Positions 53,563-64,000 of a stretch of 64,000 nt of DNA are shown piece by piece. The position numbers and the translations under genes were made by a program. Position 1 is the stretch's first letter. Every line of letters begins with the position of its first letter. The stretch comes from Brachionus manjavacas (taxonomy: Eukaryota; Rotifera; Eurotatoria; Ploima; Brachionidae), in assembly GCA_019054805.1 (NCBI GenBank), contig JAHQIY010000002.1:7378001-7442000 (forward strand), in the 5' to 3' direction. A model generated the notes under the pieces. The model searched no databases. It saw only the letters and a program-made list of their open reading frames with translations, and had not been told where the DNA came from.

Positions 53563-56500
53563 TTAATCTGATTGAAAAGTGCTGTACAACGATTCGTTTC
53601 CGTAGAGCATATAATTGAAATGTGTTCGACAAAATTTGACCCTGTCGGGCAAAAATCTGGTAATTTCATCATTTGGTAGCCAAGGTGTCAGATCACTTAG
53701 ACTACTATTTATTTTCTCAGAAAATTGGATGCCCCAAAAAATAAACAATGGTATTACATTCAATCCCACAATATTAGAAAACCTCACAATAAACTCGTTC
53801 CATTTTTCAACGTCACTTTTAAAAAATTCTCTTTTATTAATAATTATCTCATACTCTCTAAAAAGCATGCGAAATGAGTTCCATCCGAACGACTTTTGCA
53901 ATTGCATGTATAAATATAAAGCTAAATTGCAATTGTTCATCCACTCATCTCTTGGAAAACCTTTTAATGCAAAATCTAAAAGCTTAGATTCATTGTGCTT
54001 TTCATTCAGGAATTTATTCCAAGCTTTTTGGTCAAAAGCAGTTTGATAAGCGTGATAAGCAAATAAGTTGGCCAAGGCCTCAATTGTGCCGTCAGGCACC
54101 CAGCACGCTCTCTGAAAATTGTGCCCGAATTCATGCACCAGGCTCCAACATGATGACTTTATTTTAGTCGTATCAAATAAGACACTAGAATAGCTGTAAA
54201 ACAAGACTATTGGGTATCCGGCATGTATGAGACCACCGCTAGGCTGAATGTCGACCACAACTCTTTCGCGCCAAGTGTTATTCACATTAGTTCCTCTGAG
54301 CTCGTGGTTTGACTCAATTATTTTGTCCCAAATATTCAAGACTTCAGATGGCTCACGCAATTTCCTTATACAATTTGATGGCACACAAAAAGAGACATGC
54401 TTTATCAAAATTAAAAAATAACCTTTTTCGAAATTTTTTTATATAATTTACTTTTCCACTCAATTCTGCCCATGGGCTACTAGACTGTTGATTTTCGGGC
54501 CAATTTCTGATTGTCTCCGGTTTGGTAAGGTCAAAGAAAGGAGCTTCGACCACTGAGTCAAGTTTAACCTTAATACTTGAATTTCCTTTAGGGCTTTGTA
54601 GATAAATTAGGCCTCCAAACGCGGACGTAATGGACAATTTTTTTCTAAGTCTAAAATTGGACGAAATACAAGGCCACCTTTTGAGGCTAACATTGGCCAA
54701 TTGATCAGTATGGGCACCTATTCGAACCTCCCATCCTGACGAGTTACCTTCTAACAGGTCAATTGATGCTTGAATACCAGGGGGAACATAAAAGCCAGTG
54801 AAGTGAAACTCTTCGTATTTTGATTTAAGACAAATTGTAGTTGAGAGTGTTTTTGGTTGAAGAAGTGTAAAGCTTGGAAATTCTTCGATACTTGGGGCTC
54901 GGCACAATATGCCGCACATCGAGTATTTTAGATATAATTTCGATGCTATTGTGAGCAAAGCCCGTCCGACCGGTGAACTAATGCTCGAGTTAAAAGTCGG
55001 CTTAAAATTTAGTGTAATAAATTTGTATAAAACTTTGTGAAGTCTTTCTAAATGTTGGAAAGTGAGCTCATTTGGCAAGCTTTCGATTGAATCGACAAAA
55101 TAATTTTCTAATTCCAAGCTGATTTTCATGTCATTTTCAAGTTTTTCTACATTATCTAATAAATGAGACTCTGAGGCTTTGTTTCTGCTGGTTTTTATGT
55201 AAACACGGTCTATTTTGGCCTGTCTGAATGAAAAACATATTCCAATTTGTGACAAAAATTTGTTCAATGACGCTTCTTGAAGAGTTTTTCCATGAGCTTT
55301 ACTAATCCATCCTACAATTTAACATTCAAGTTTAATTAAAGTCTAGTTTAATCATTGGAATTTACCATTTTTTACGTGAATTTAGGTAAATGAACTTTAA
55401 TTTACTTTGGTAATTAACGTAAAAAATGCTAAAACATAAAAAGCCGAAAAAAGAACGATTTTTTGCAATTTATTACTGAATTTTCCATAAAAATGGCAAA
55501 TATTCTTCAAAAAATGTAGAAAAATTTAGAATTAAAAAAAAAAAACATTTTACTTGGAAAAAGAGGGTAGTGAAATTCATTTAAATTCGATCTTTTCAAT
55601 TGAGAAAAGTTTAAATAACTTTTCAGCTAAAAGAGATAATATATATATAATACAATTTAGTTTAGTCTGAAAAATTTTTAGCAAAGAACTCAATTTTCTG
55701 CATATTCCTCGCCATCGAAAAGTATTCTTATCAATTGTGCAACTTTTTTGCAGAGTTTTTGCAGACAGCTATTTTCAGATTAATCAAGTTTTATAAAGTA
55801 TTTTTCCAACATGATTTTGAAATATTTATAAAAAAACAGATTTAAAACTTTTAAAAAATCTTTTAATTTTTATAAATATGTCAAAATCATGTTGTAAAAA
55901 AGCGTAAATATATAAAAGGTAAAAAAAAATCTTTAATAATAAAGGTTTAAACTACTACCAGCCCTATCTATTTTTATAATTTTTTTTAAATTGTTAATTT
56001 CAACTGAATTTAATTTTTTTTATTATTTAAATATTTCAAGGTAAGTGATATTATTAGTAAAATTTTATGTACAATGAATAATAGACTTCTGAAAAGGCTT
56101 GTTTTTATTCTCATTTACTTTCTATGTTTCTTTTCGTAAACAATCATTTTAGTTCGTTCCAAAAATTAGAAAGTTAGGAAAAAAATTTTCTTCTATGATT
56201 TTATAGCAAATAATTATCTAAATCTTCAATTTAATTTAAAATTTTCTACATTTTTTACATTAAATTCACAAAAAATTGTTAAATTATTTGAAAAAAAAGA
56301 AAGAAAAAATTTAAAATTTAAAAAAAAATTGCAAAAGATCGTTCTTTTTTCGGGTTCTACTAAAACACTGACTCACACTTTTTAAAAAATCAAATAACAT
56401 GTCATTAAGTTTTAACATGTCATTTAGCTTGTAATATTCTGTCATTTTTGAAAACTGAATTAGTTTTTTTTATTAAGATTTTCATTTTTTTTTAAATTTA

Positions 56501-59492
56501 TTTATTTTTTTTAAATATCAGAGTATAATCTTAAACATTTAAATTAGTATCTTGTTCTTTCTAAAGGAAATTTCAATGATTATAATCAAAAAACATTAAT
56601 AATTATTTTGATTTCTAGATTTATTTTGCCTTTTTTAAATAAAGAATTAACAACAATATTAATTTAATTTTCATAAAATTTGGTGCATATTTTGCTACTT
56701 TGATATTAATTTCAAAAAATTAGTTTCGTTTAGTCCCATAAGTTCCAATTAGTTCCATAAGTTTTTCTGTTTACTTTATATTTTTGAATAAATAAATATA
56801 GATTATTAAAGACTTATAAAGTTCTACTATTTTCTGTAATTTTCCTTATATAGCACAATGTGCTTCCATAGACGACATCCGCAAGCTTACTTACTGTAGC
56901 TTTTATTATTATTATTATTACTTTTTATTAATTTCTTCATTGAAATATCCAAAGTGGTTTTTGACCCAATATGGAAGGCCATCTACGCAGACGATCTTCT
57001 AGCTTGTTATTGTGGCGGTAAAGTTTAAGTCTAAATCACTAAAATTGAATTTCAAGTTAAGACTTTAGAAAAAAAAATACAAACTTAAACTTGAACTTAA
57101 CTTGAGAATTATGGCTTTTAAAAAACTCTGCAAATCATTGAATTAGCTTAAGTTATTCAAATAAAATATATGAATCAGTTTTTTAAGTGTTTATTTTACA
57201 GTGCTGCTACGATACCTTGAATTCACCATATTTTACGTAAATTATGGTAAATTCACGATTTTTTACCATATTTATCGTAAAATATGGTAATCTAAAAAAG
57301 GGTATTTTTCGTAAAATACCGATAATTATTGTAAAATTCAGTGAAAAAAAAATTTCCAAAATTTCTTGAAAAAAAACGATTTTCATGAAAAAAAATTTTT
57401 TTTTTGTTGAATTTTTGGAAAAGGAAAAAAAAAAATTTGATTGAATTTGAAAAATGTGACAAAAATTGACGTAAATTTCGGTAAAAAATGGTAAAAATTC
57501 AACAAAAAAGGAAAAATGGATTTTTTATTATTTCATTCAATTTTTTTTAAACAAATTATGAAAATTAATATTTAAACATTATTTACTGATTTGAGAAAAC
57601 AAATAATTGTAAAATTAATCCTAAAAGGATCCACATTCAAAGAAGCTTGGGACAAGGCAGCAAACAGCTTAAAAGCAAAAAAACCTAGAAAATTTTGTAA
57701 ATAAAATTTATTTTCGAATAAAATTGCTCCCTTCTGGAACGCCTTACCAGAAGAAGTCAAAAGCACACTTACAGTAAACAGTTTCAAAAACAATTTAGAC
57801 AAATTTGTTAAAACAAATTTATTAAACTCAATTTCATCTGCCATAGCTTAGTATGTTAGTACTACGCTCCGCAAGATAAAACTCGTTGCAGATTATTTAT
57901 AATAATAATAATAAAAAATAATGTTCAAATATTAATTTTCATAATTTGTTTAAAAAAAAATTGAATGAAATAAAGAAAAATAAATTTTTCCTTTTTTGTT
58001 GAATTTTTACCATTTTTTACCTTTTTTTACAAAAATTTACCGAAATTTACGTCAATTTTTGTCACAAAATTCAATCAAATTTTTTTTTTTTTCCTTTTTC
58101 AAAAATTTAAAAAAAAAATTTTTTTTCATGAAAATCGTTTTTTTCGAGAAATTTTGGAAATTTTTTTTTCACTGAATTTTACAATAATTATCGTAATTTT
58201 ACGAAAAATACCCTTTTTTAGATTACCATATTTTACGATAAATATGGTAAAAAATCGTGAATTTACCATAATTTACGTAAAATATAGTGAATTCAAGATT
58301 AGTAGCAGCACTGTATAAAAAAGAAAATAATTTTTGGAATTTTAAACTTATAAATGTTTGTTTTAATAAAATAAAAAAAAACTTCATTTGATGTAAAAAA
58401 TGCAACATTAAAATTATAAAATGTAAAATTTGATATATAAAGCTTGTTCTAATTTAGGAATTATTCAGAGGATATTTAATAGTGAAATATAAGATTATTT
58501 TTTTATTTTAAAAGTGGAAAAAAAAACTTAAAGAATTTGAAAAAAATAAAAAAATCATAAAAAAATTGAGTAAAATGTTTGTTAATTATTAAACGGAACA
58601 AAATTTTTAATCTTACCTTTAAGCGACAATTAAAATAATTATAATTTAATTATTTTTAGTTTCTTAATTTAGAAAAATAACTTAGAGAGTAATTGTTCTA
58701 ATGAGTATTTAGTTAAAAATTGGTCTGAATAAAAAGTCAAATATAATGTGGTTCAAAATAAATTTAATTATTAATATCCAGATAATTAAAAATTTAAACT
58801 TAAAAAAATTGATTTTAAAAACTATAATTTAAAACTCATTTTATGTGTGTACAAAAAAATCTTGAAACTAGAAACATTACCTTTTAGTTATAAAATATTC
58901 TAAGCCCTAAAAACTAATAGTAAAATTTTATAGCTAAAATATCATAAATAATTTTTTTTTTAAATTACATAACTAATATTCATATTTGAATTGATGATGA
59001 TTTAGGTTTTTGAATTTAAAGACTGAAAAAATACTCACCCCAAGGACATAAACCGCACAAAACTGCCCCTCCATTTTGGACATATTTTTTTAAAATTTGA
59101 TCAACAAAAATCTCATTTATGTGTGTACTTCCGTTCCATGAGACAATTTTGGGTGCAGATTTTATCAGTTCTGAACTCGACATAAAGTCTTCTATATTTC
59201 TGATATCAGCTTCATCATCGATTATTTGATCCTTTGTCAGCCATTTTTTTATATTTTGCCATAAATTCGAAAACTCTTTTGAATATTTGGTAAAATTAGT
59301 TAAATACAGCTCATGACTTGTAACAAACACTCGTCCTTTTCCGTACTCAGCCGCGGCAAATATTACTGAGCTGCAGTCACCACCAGTCAAAATAGGACGC
59401 GCATTTGGTCCAAACACGACCAAATTACCCGGAGCACCGCATTTTGGAACATATTTTACTTCTTTTAGAATTGAATTAATCACCTCTTCCAT
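53563..59492 (-). CDS. TCAF/M60-like metallopeptidase family protein
   Basis: Related to TRPM8 channel-associated factors (TCAF, formerly FAM115) with a C-terminal peptidase M60 domain. Three exons (59492-59039, 55311-54452, 54399-53563) join in phase to 716 residues. The N-terminal part has the TCAF start: GNLVVFGPNARPILTGGDCS, AAAEYGKGRVFVTSHELYL and GGAVLCGLCPWG|WISKAHGKTL across the first intron. The middle has a beta-rich part (HFTGFYVPPGI, VRIGAHTDQLANV). The C-terminal part has WSLVHEFGHNFQ near residue 525, an HExxH zinc site, followed by DGTIEALANLFAYHAY, where the downstream Glu is the likely third ligand, so it looks catalytic. Intron 1 is 3.7 kb and packed with repeats; intron 2 is 52 bp. 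There is no signal peptide or membrane segment, so a cytosolic or membrane-peripheral location is inferred. Confidence 0.88.
55427..56370. repeat. Inverted-repeat element in TCAF intron 1, first
   Basis: CCGAAAAAAGAACGATTTTT at 55444 is inverted near 56329-56355 (AAAGATCGTTCTTTTTTCGG); matching words extend outward (GCTAAAACA / TACTAAAACACTG inverted weakly). Inside is a second hairpin, CAACATGATTTTGAAATATT (about 55808) against its inverse at about 55870-55895. No coding capacity; boundaries approximate. Confidence 0.5.
56850..57030 (+). mobile_element. LINE 3' tail and a lone YADD reverse-transcriptase scrap
   Basis: A GC-richer block (CATAGACGACATCCGCAAGC) ends in (TTA)n at 56910-56925, a CR1-like tail. 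Right after it, 56950-57020 encodes DPIWKAIYADDLLACYCGGK, the catalytic YADD motif of a reverse transcriptase, with no other part of the enzyme nearby. Confidence 0.55.
57199..58313. repeat. Large foldback element with about 380-bp inverted arms, TA flanks
   Basis: The termini CAGTGCTGCTAC (57199) and GTAGCAGCACTG (58313) are perfectly inverted and flanked by TA on both sides. The arms (57199-57583 and 57930-58313) match almost throughout, including many TTTACGTAA/TTACCATA words. The centre (57590-57925) is a LINE 3' end. The TA target duplication and CAGTG ends suggest mobilisation by a Tc1/mariner-type transposase. It sits in intron 1 of the TCAF-like gene. Confidence 0.85.
57590..57925 (+). 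mobile_element. LINE 3' end between the foldback arms
   Basis: The plus strand encodes APFWNALPEEVKSTLTVNSF followed by KNNLDKFVKTN, the typical last residues of a CR1-type LINE ORF2, then a GC-richer UTR (TACGCTCCGCAAGATAAAAC) and (AAT)n at 57900-57913. It separates the two arms of the foldback element precisely. Confidence 0.7.
58314..59038. other. Rest of TCAF intron 1
   Basis: AT-rich, nothing recognised. Confidence 0.4.
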
Positions 59493-60008
59493 TTCAAAAA
59501 AACTTCATGTTTTAAAATTTTTATCTTTCATAAAAACTGACATTAAATCTTGAATTTTAATGAAATGTTTTTTAAAAGTAATAAAAAAAAAGTAGTAAAG
59601 AAAACTCATTAGAAATTCACAATCAGGTACATAGTATTACTATTATTATTATAGTAATATGTAACTGATTGAGAAAACATGCAACAAAAATTATAAAATC
59701 TTAAAAGGTAGCTTAATTAAAGGTGAGTCGCGTGACAGGAAAAAAGCTAAATTTTAAACCAAAAACTGTTTATTTGTGTATTCAACAGACTCATTACTGT
59801 TATGTGAAAGTCAAAAAAATAATTTTAAAAAAATTTATTTATACGATTTTTTAATAAAAATGAATAATTAAAATTTTTAAATCAGTCTTTGAGTTTACGG
59901 TCATTACCAAACCAAAAAAAAGCTATAAAAATTATCTCTTCGAAAGAGTATAAAATTAGACTAAGTCTTAATAGATAAAGTCAAAATAAAAGATAAATTT
60001 AAACTATT
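59493..60008. other. 5' flank of the TCAF-like gene
   Basis: AT-rich; an ATT-type run lies at about 59638-59652. No coding block. Confidence 0.4.
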
Positions 60009-60545
60009 CTACAATTTAGTCATTACTAAATCCTTATCTGCTCCAATTATGCTTGACTGTTGCTCAAATGCCGAGTTCTCTACTGTTTTCAATTTGATGC
60101 TAAATTTCAATTCGAATATTTTTTCTTTCTCAGCATTAATTCGTTTGTTTATCAAATTGATTCTTTCCTTAAAATTAAAAATTTTAATTAATTCTTTTAA
60201 AAATTGTCTCTAGTTTTGGGATCTAAATTATCAAATTTTAAAAATGTGATAATTTTTCTTAAAGATGTTTTATGCAAGATCAAATTTTTAAGTTTAATTA
60301 ACTTTTTTATTTTATTTCACAGAACAAAAATAAAATATTATCTACAAGAAAACAATTAAATTATTGTTTTATCATTTTTTTTAATACCAACAAATCTAAA
60401 AATCATAATTCAAAAAAATTTTAAGTTGGTGAAGATGAATCAATGCAATGAGAATTTTTTTTAAATAGTTCTTTTAGTGTTTAATAAATGAATGATCTTT
60501 ACCTCGATCAATTTGTTCAATTAACAATAAATATTGACGCTTCAT
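60009..60545 (-). CDS. Fragmentary minus-strand gene, last exon and a candidate first exon
   Basis: 60167-60009 is a clear terminal exon: a TTTTAAG acceptor, then ERINLINKRINAEKEKIFEL and KLKTVENSAFEQQSSIIGAD ending VMTKL and TAG, helix-forming and charged. 60545-60503 opens with ATG, encodes MKRQYLLLIEQIDR and ends at a good donor (GAG|GTAAAG) in phase 1. Since the last exon starts in phase 0, at least one exon between them is not recognised, or they are unrelated. No family is recognised; coiled-coil character only. Confidence 0.4.
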
Positions 60546-61680
60546 GTCGATACAATAAACTATATCATGTATAAAAAATAAAAACTTATTAAAAAACTCT
60601 GTTTAAATGACTTTTTAAGCTATAGTACACATTTCCTTTAAATTTTCATGCTTTTTTTTGTATTGATATAACTTTTTGCTTATACAATGTATTTATTGAA
60701 AAATGATTAAGTTTGGTCTTTAATCTGAACATTGCTTTTCATGAATTTTGTAAAAATTAATAAATTGATTCATAAAATTCAAGAAACTGGATAAAGAAAT
60801 TTATTTAATTAAAATTTTTTTGAGACTTAAAATTGGTTAAGAAGATATTTTAATAGTCCGTGTTAATTTTGGGAAAAATCACTTCAAGCCTAGAAAAATT
60901 CATTTCAGTATAAGATTATAATTTTATCAAGCAAATTAATTTAAATAAAAAACGAATCCCAAAAAAAATTCTCATAATTAAAGTCTAAATAGTGGTTTAA
61001 CTGTTGGTTGGTGAACACGACCTTCGAACACGATCTTAGTTGTTGGTTTTTCAGTTTATGCGTTATTTTTTTTCATGAATAAAAAAAAATTTAATTTTTT
61101 AATTTTAACTTTTTATTGTAAACTTTTGCGATCGTGAATTTAACACTTAAGTTTTTTTTTAAACTTTATTTTCGCAACTTTAAAAATTAAAATATAAGTT
61201 TTTAAATAGTAATATTTTCTATTGTTTCATAATTGAAAGAGAGAATTTAACTTGTTGTTTTTTTTCATTTATTTTCTTTTAAACAGTGATTTAACTTTTT
61301 TTTATAAAACAACTATTGTTTCGACTGATCTGGACCCTGGGATACAGTCAACATAATTATTTTTCAATTATTTTAAATTAAAGCTAAACAACAAAACGGA
61401 GGGCGCTAATAAGTGATGTCCACAAATTTAATAAAATTTACAAAAAATATATAGGTTTGATTACAAAAATAATAAAAATAAAACAATTTTTTAATTTATG
61501 TCAAATGTCATATAATGATAACTAATAAATGATTTTTATCACTTTTTTTTAATAATAAAAACAAAATTAATAAAAAATGATAAAAAATAATACACTCATC
61601 ACAGAAATTTATTTTTTATTGAAAAGCAATTTTTGTTGGAGATCGAAGAAATGCCCTGGACTCAATTTGATCAAATGATT
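60546..61680. other. AT-rich intergenic stretch
   Basis: No supportable feature. Confidence 0.4.
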
Positions 61681-61689
61681 TCATCATTC

Positions 61690-62123
61690 GAATAATCACA
61701 TTTAACAAGCAAAATTGGAAATTAAGTCGATGTACTTGCTGTGATGGGCTCAAGAATTATGTTTGTTCGCATATTATTTCATGCAGTTACCGTCTTCGTT
61801 TAATAAATTTTAAAGAAATAGCTATGAATGTTCCAATAGAGAGAAAAAGAAAAGTTGGTGCATCAAAGAAAAACTTATCATGTTACCAAAAACGACCGTC
61901 TGATTGTGTAGTATCAGAAGAAATTATGGTCGACGATGATGAAGACGAGAGCAGCAATGAGCCTGAACAACCGAGACCAAGTAAAAAAGCGGAGGTATTA
62001 ACGAGACTGATGATGCAAACGTCAACTGCAAAAAATGTAACGCTACACTCAAAAAACGACGTTATTATTATTGTATTAACAAATGTACTTAAGATTAATA
62101 TAAATAATTTTTTTTTGTTTTAA
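61690..62123 (+). pseudogene. MULE-type transposase C-terminus with SWIM finger, remnant 2
   Basis: The frame upstream of 61824 encodes NWKLSRCTCCDGLKNYVCSH, a SWIM zinc finger (C-x-C ... C-x-H), after a TAA at about 61695. A single TAA near 61802 follows SYRLRL; then comes NFKEIAMNVPIERKRKVGAS and KKNLSCYQKRPSD, in the position of the KRGRPKK tail of Mutator-like transposases, and an acidic stretch (VDDDEDESSNEPEQPRPSKK). It is not the same copy as remnant 1: the finger sequence is different, so two MULE lineages have been here. Confidence 0.5.
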
Positions 62124-64000
62124 TTAATAAAAAATTGTATTACTTCTATTAAAATAATTCGATTTTTGTTATTTTTTATTCAAAACTAATAAACTGTTTA
62201 AATTCTAACATATTTTTTTTTCTTTTTACTTTTGTTATTTTTTTATTCGTGTTGGTTTTTTTTATTAAATTTGTGGTAATAAAATATTTAGGGTCCAGAA
62301 CGCAACTGTTTACATTATTTGTAAAATAGAAAAAATTGAAGAAAAAAAGAAAACAAATAAAAGTTTTTAACCCTTAACCTTTTATAAAAATAGACTGGAA
62401 AAAAGTCTTGATCATTACAGTATAATCTCTATCTAATAAAAATCACTTTTCAAGAATTTTCGATGTTCTGATCAGATTTCGACTTTTTTAACAAATTATA
62501 GGCATTTGGAATTTAAAAAAAATAAAAAAGCCTTAAAACTTGGCACTAGATTTAGATGATATTTTGATCGACTGAAACAATTAATTGAAAAAATTTTAGT
62601 GAATTATAGATAAATATAAAATTTAATATTGAAGCCTTTTGAAAATCTGGTTTAATTTCTGAATATCGACAAAAAAATTGCTTTTTTCTCTCACTTTATT
62701 TTACCTTTCTTATTTATTTTTTATAAAGAATTAAGTTTAAACTGAATTAATTACAAAATTCGATTTGCGATAGCGTTTGAACAGTCTAGAAAACTTTCTT
62801 TAATTCTAACAAATCTCTTTTTCAATTAATTTTATTAATTTCTAATAAATAATAATACATAAAAGATATTCTGAAAATTTTTTAAAATCTTAAGTTTAGT
62901 GCAAAATGTCAATAAATAAAAAAAATAAATTGTGACAAATAGCATTAAAATGATGAGTGAAACTTTCAATTAAAAATTAATTTATCATTTGAAAAAAATA
63001 AAATTTCATTAAAAAATAATTTGAAGGAAAAGATCCTAAAATTTTTCTTAAAAATAAGTTTAATTTTATTACTCGATAAGTTGTAAATCAAAAATAAAAG
63101 ATTTATTCTTTACAAAATTAAAAATTAAAAAAAAAATTTAATCTTAAGCCTTTGATTAATTTTTTTTGTATATAAAAATCTTATATTTCTATTTGAATTC
63201 TTTTCTTTAAAAATCTATTTCAAATTCTTTACTAGTAGCTTTAATATGTTTACGTAGAGTCCAAAAAAGGATTATAAATTTAATTAATAAGAATGAACCA
63301 AAACTTAAGAAATAATAAAAATTGCTTTTATCTTTTTTTTAGTCCTTCGTCATATACAAGATATTTTTAATTTCAAGAACTGAATGTTTTAAGTGTACAT
63401 TTTAATCCTTTAAAAAAGTTTTGACCCAGAAAATTTTTTTTTGATCAAAAAAGTATTTGAAAATTTTTCATTTACGCTTTTTTTCCAAATATTTTCATAA
63501 AATAAATTCACTAGGTCTAATTATCCACAAAATATCAATTGCCTGAAAGTTTATTTAAAAAAATTAAAACAATAAAACAGAAAGTTTTTAAATTTTAAAA
63601 ATTAAAATTAATCAACTGAAAAAATTGTCTCACTCAAAATTTTTTTGAAAAGTTCTATCCAAAAAAAACAAAAATCACCCATAAAATCTTAAATTTTTTC
63701 AAATCCGACAGTCATTTAATTGCGTTAAAGCTAAGATACTATAAAAAGTATTGTTTTTAATAGAAAAATTTTTAAAACCAAAAAAAATAAACTTAATTTC
63801 AATCGAAATTCTAAAAGTTTAAAAATCATTTCCTTTTCACTGCCATAAACTGTCTAAACTTCGTAGAGGATTCAGCAGTAGTTATTTCTCATAACCTTAA
63901 ATTCTCGAGTAATTTTAAAGCTATACGAAAAAAGCAACCATGTTAGACCATATCTGTAATATGCAGCAATAGTTTTGTTAATTTCTACTCAGAAAGATAT
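62124..64000. other. AT-rich stretch to the window end
   Basis: No coding block, repeat pair or RNA gene recognised. Confidence 0.4.

Noticed and set aside
53615-54046. 143-codon plus-strand frame opposite the TCAF-like last exon
   Set aside because: Antisense shadow of the M60 domain exon.
62124-64000. Possible RNA genes or CRISPR-like arrays in AT-rich spacers
   Set aside because: No tRNA-type A/B boxes, rRNA words or regularly spaced repeats were seen; a eukaryotic window also makes CRISPR implausible.

Overview
The window is very AT-rich animal DNA. Its genes are built from small exons split by tiny introns, mostly 39-70 bp with GT..AG ends, so most real genes are not visible as long open frames. 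The protein set is clearly metazoan: CBL, DMBX homeobox, DYNC2LI1, YPEL5, TCAF-type M60 protein, ENTPD5/6, RNase H2 subunit B, extracellular Cu/Zn SOD. Dense non-LTR elements, a Penelope-like element, very short introns and the extreme AT content fit a rotifer (a monogonont such as Brachionus), but that is an inference from general features.

Layout. 0.7-1.8 kb: unrecognised four-exon gene (+). 2.6-3.5 kb: decayed Penelope-like element (-), then a terminal exon (-) at 3.9 kb. 4.9-6.0 kb: foldback element. 6.7-12.1 kb: long multi-exon coiled-coil-type gene (+), possibly CCDC60-like. 12.3-13.8 kb: two tandem secreted Cu/Zn SOD genes (+). 13.8-17.3 kb: DYNC2LI1 (-), with a LINE fragment in its one large intron. 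18-22.3 kb: four small inverted-repeat elements and broken LINE copies. 22.6-24.2 kb: ENTPD5/6 (-). 26.8-31.9 kb: RNase H2B (-) and CBL (+), divergent. 32.4-35.1 kb: duplicated scrap of the CBL SH2 exon, a LINE and a MULE SWIM remnant. 36.1-36.8 kb: DMBX (-). 39.7-40.0 kb: small membrane protein (-). 42.0-43.0 kb: convergent pair of YPEL5 genes. 43.3-49.3 kb: Tc1-like transposon carrying a nearly complete non-LTR retrotransposon. 49.7-53.2 kb: LINE debris. 53.6-59.5 kb: TCAF-like M60 protein (-), whose 3.7-kb intron holds two foldback elements and LINE pieces. 60.0-62.1 kb: fragments of an unknown gene (-) and a second MULE SWIM remnant.

There is no operon-like logic. The host genes are ordinary single-copy or locally duplicated animal genes, and their long introns and spacers are filled by transposable elements. 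The most unusual items are: the LINE-A ORF1/ORF2 junction, where a 54-nt overlap in the -1 frame, no upstream ATG and an A AAT TTA heptamer coincide; its nesting in a Tc1-like element with double internal repeats; foldback elements that carry LINE pieces; and an SOD paralogue that appears to have lost the active-site arginine. No obviously new defence or metabolic system was found. All coordinates come from hand reading, and splice sites may be off by one base.
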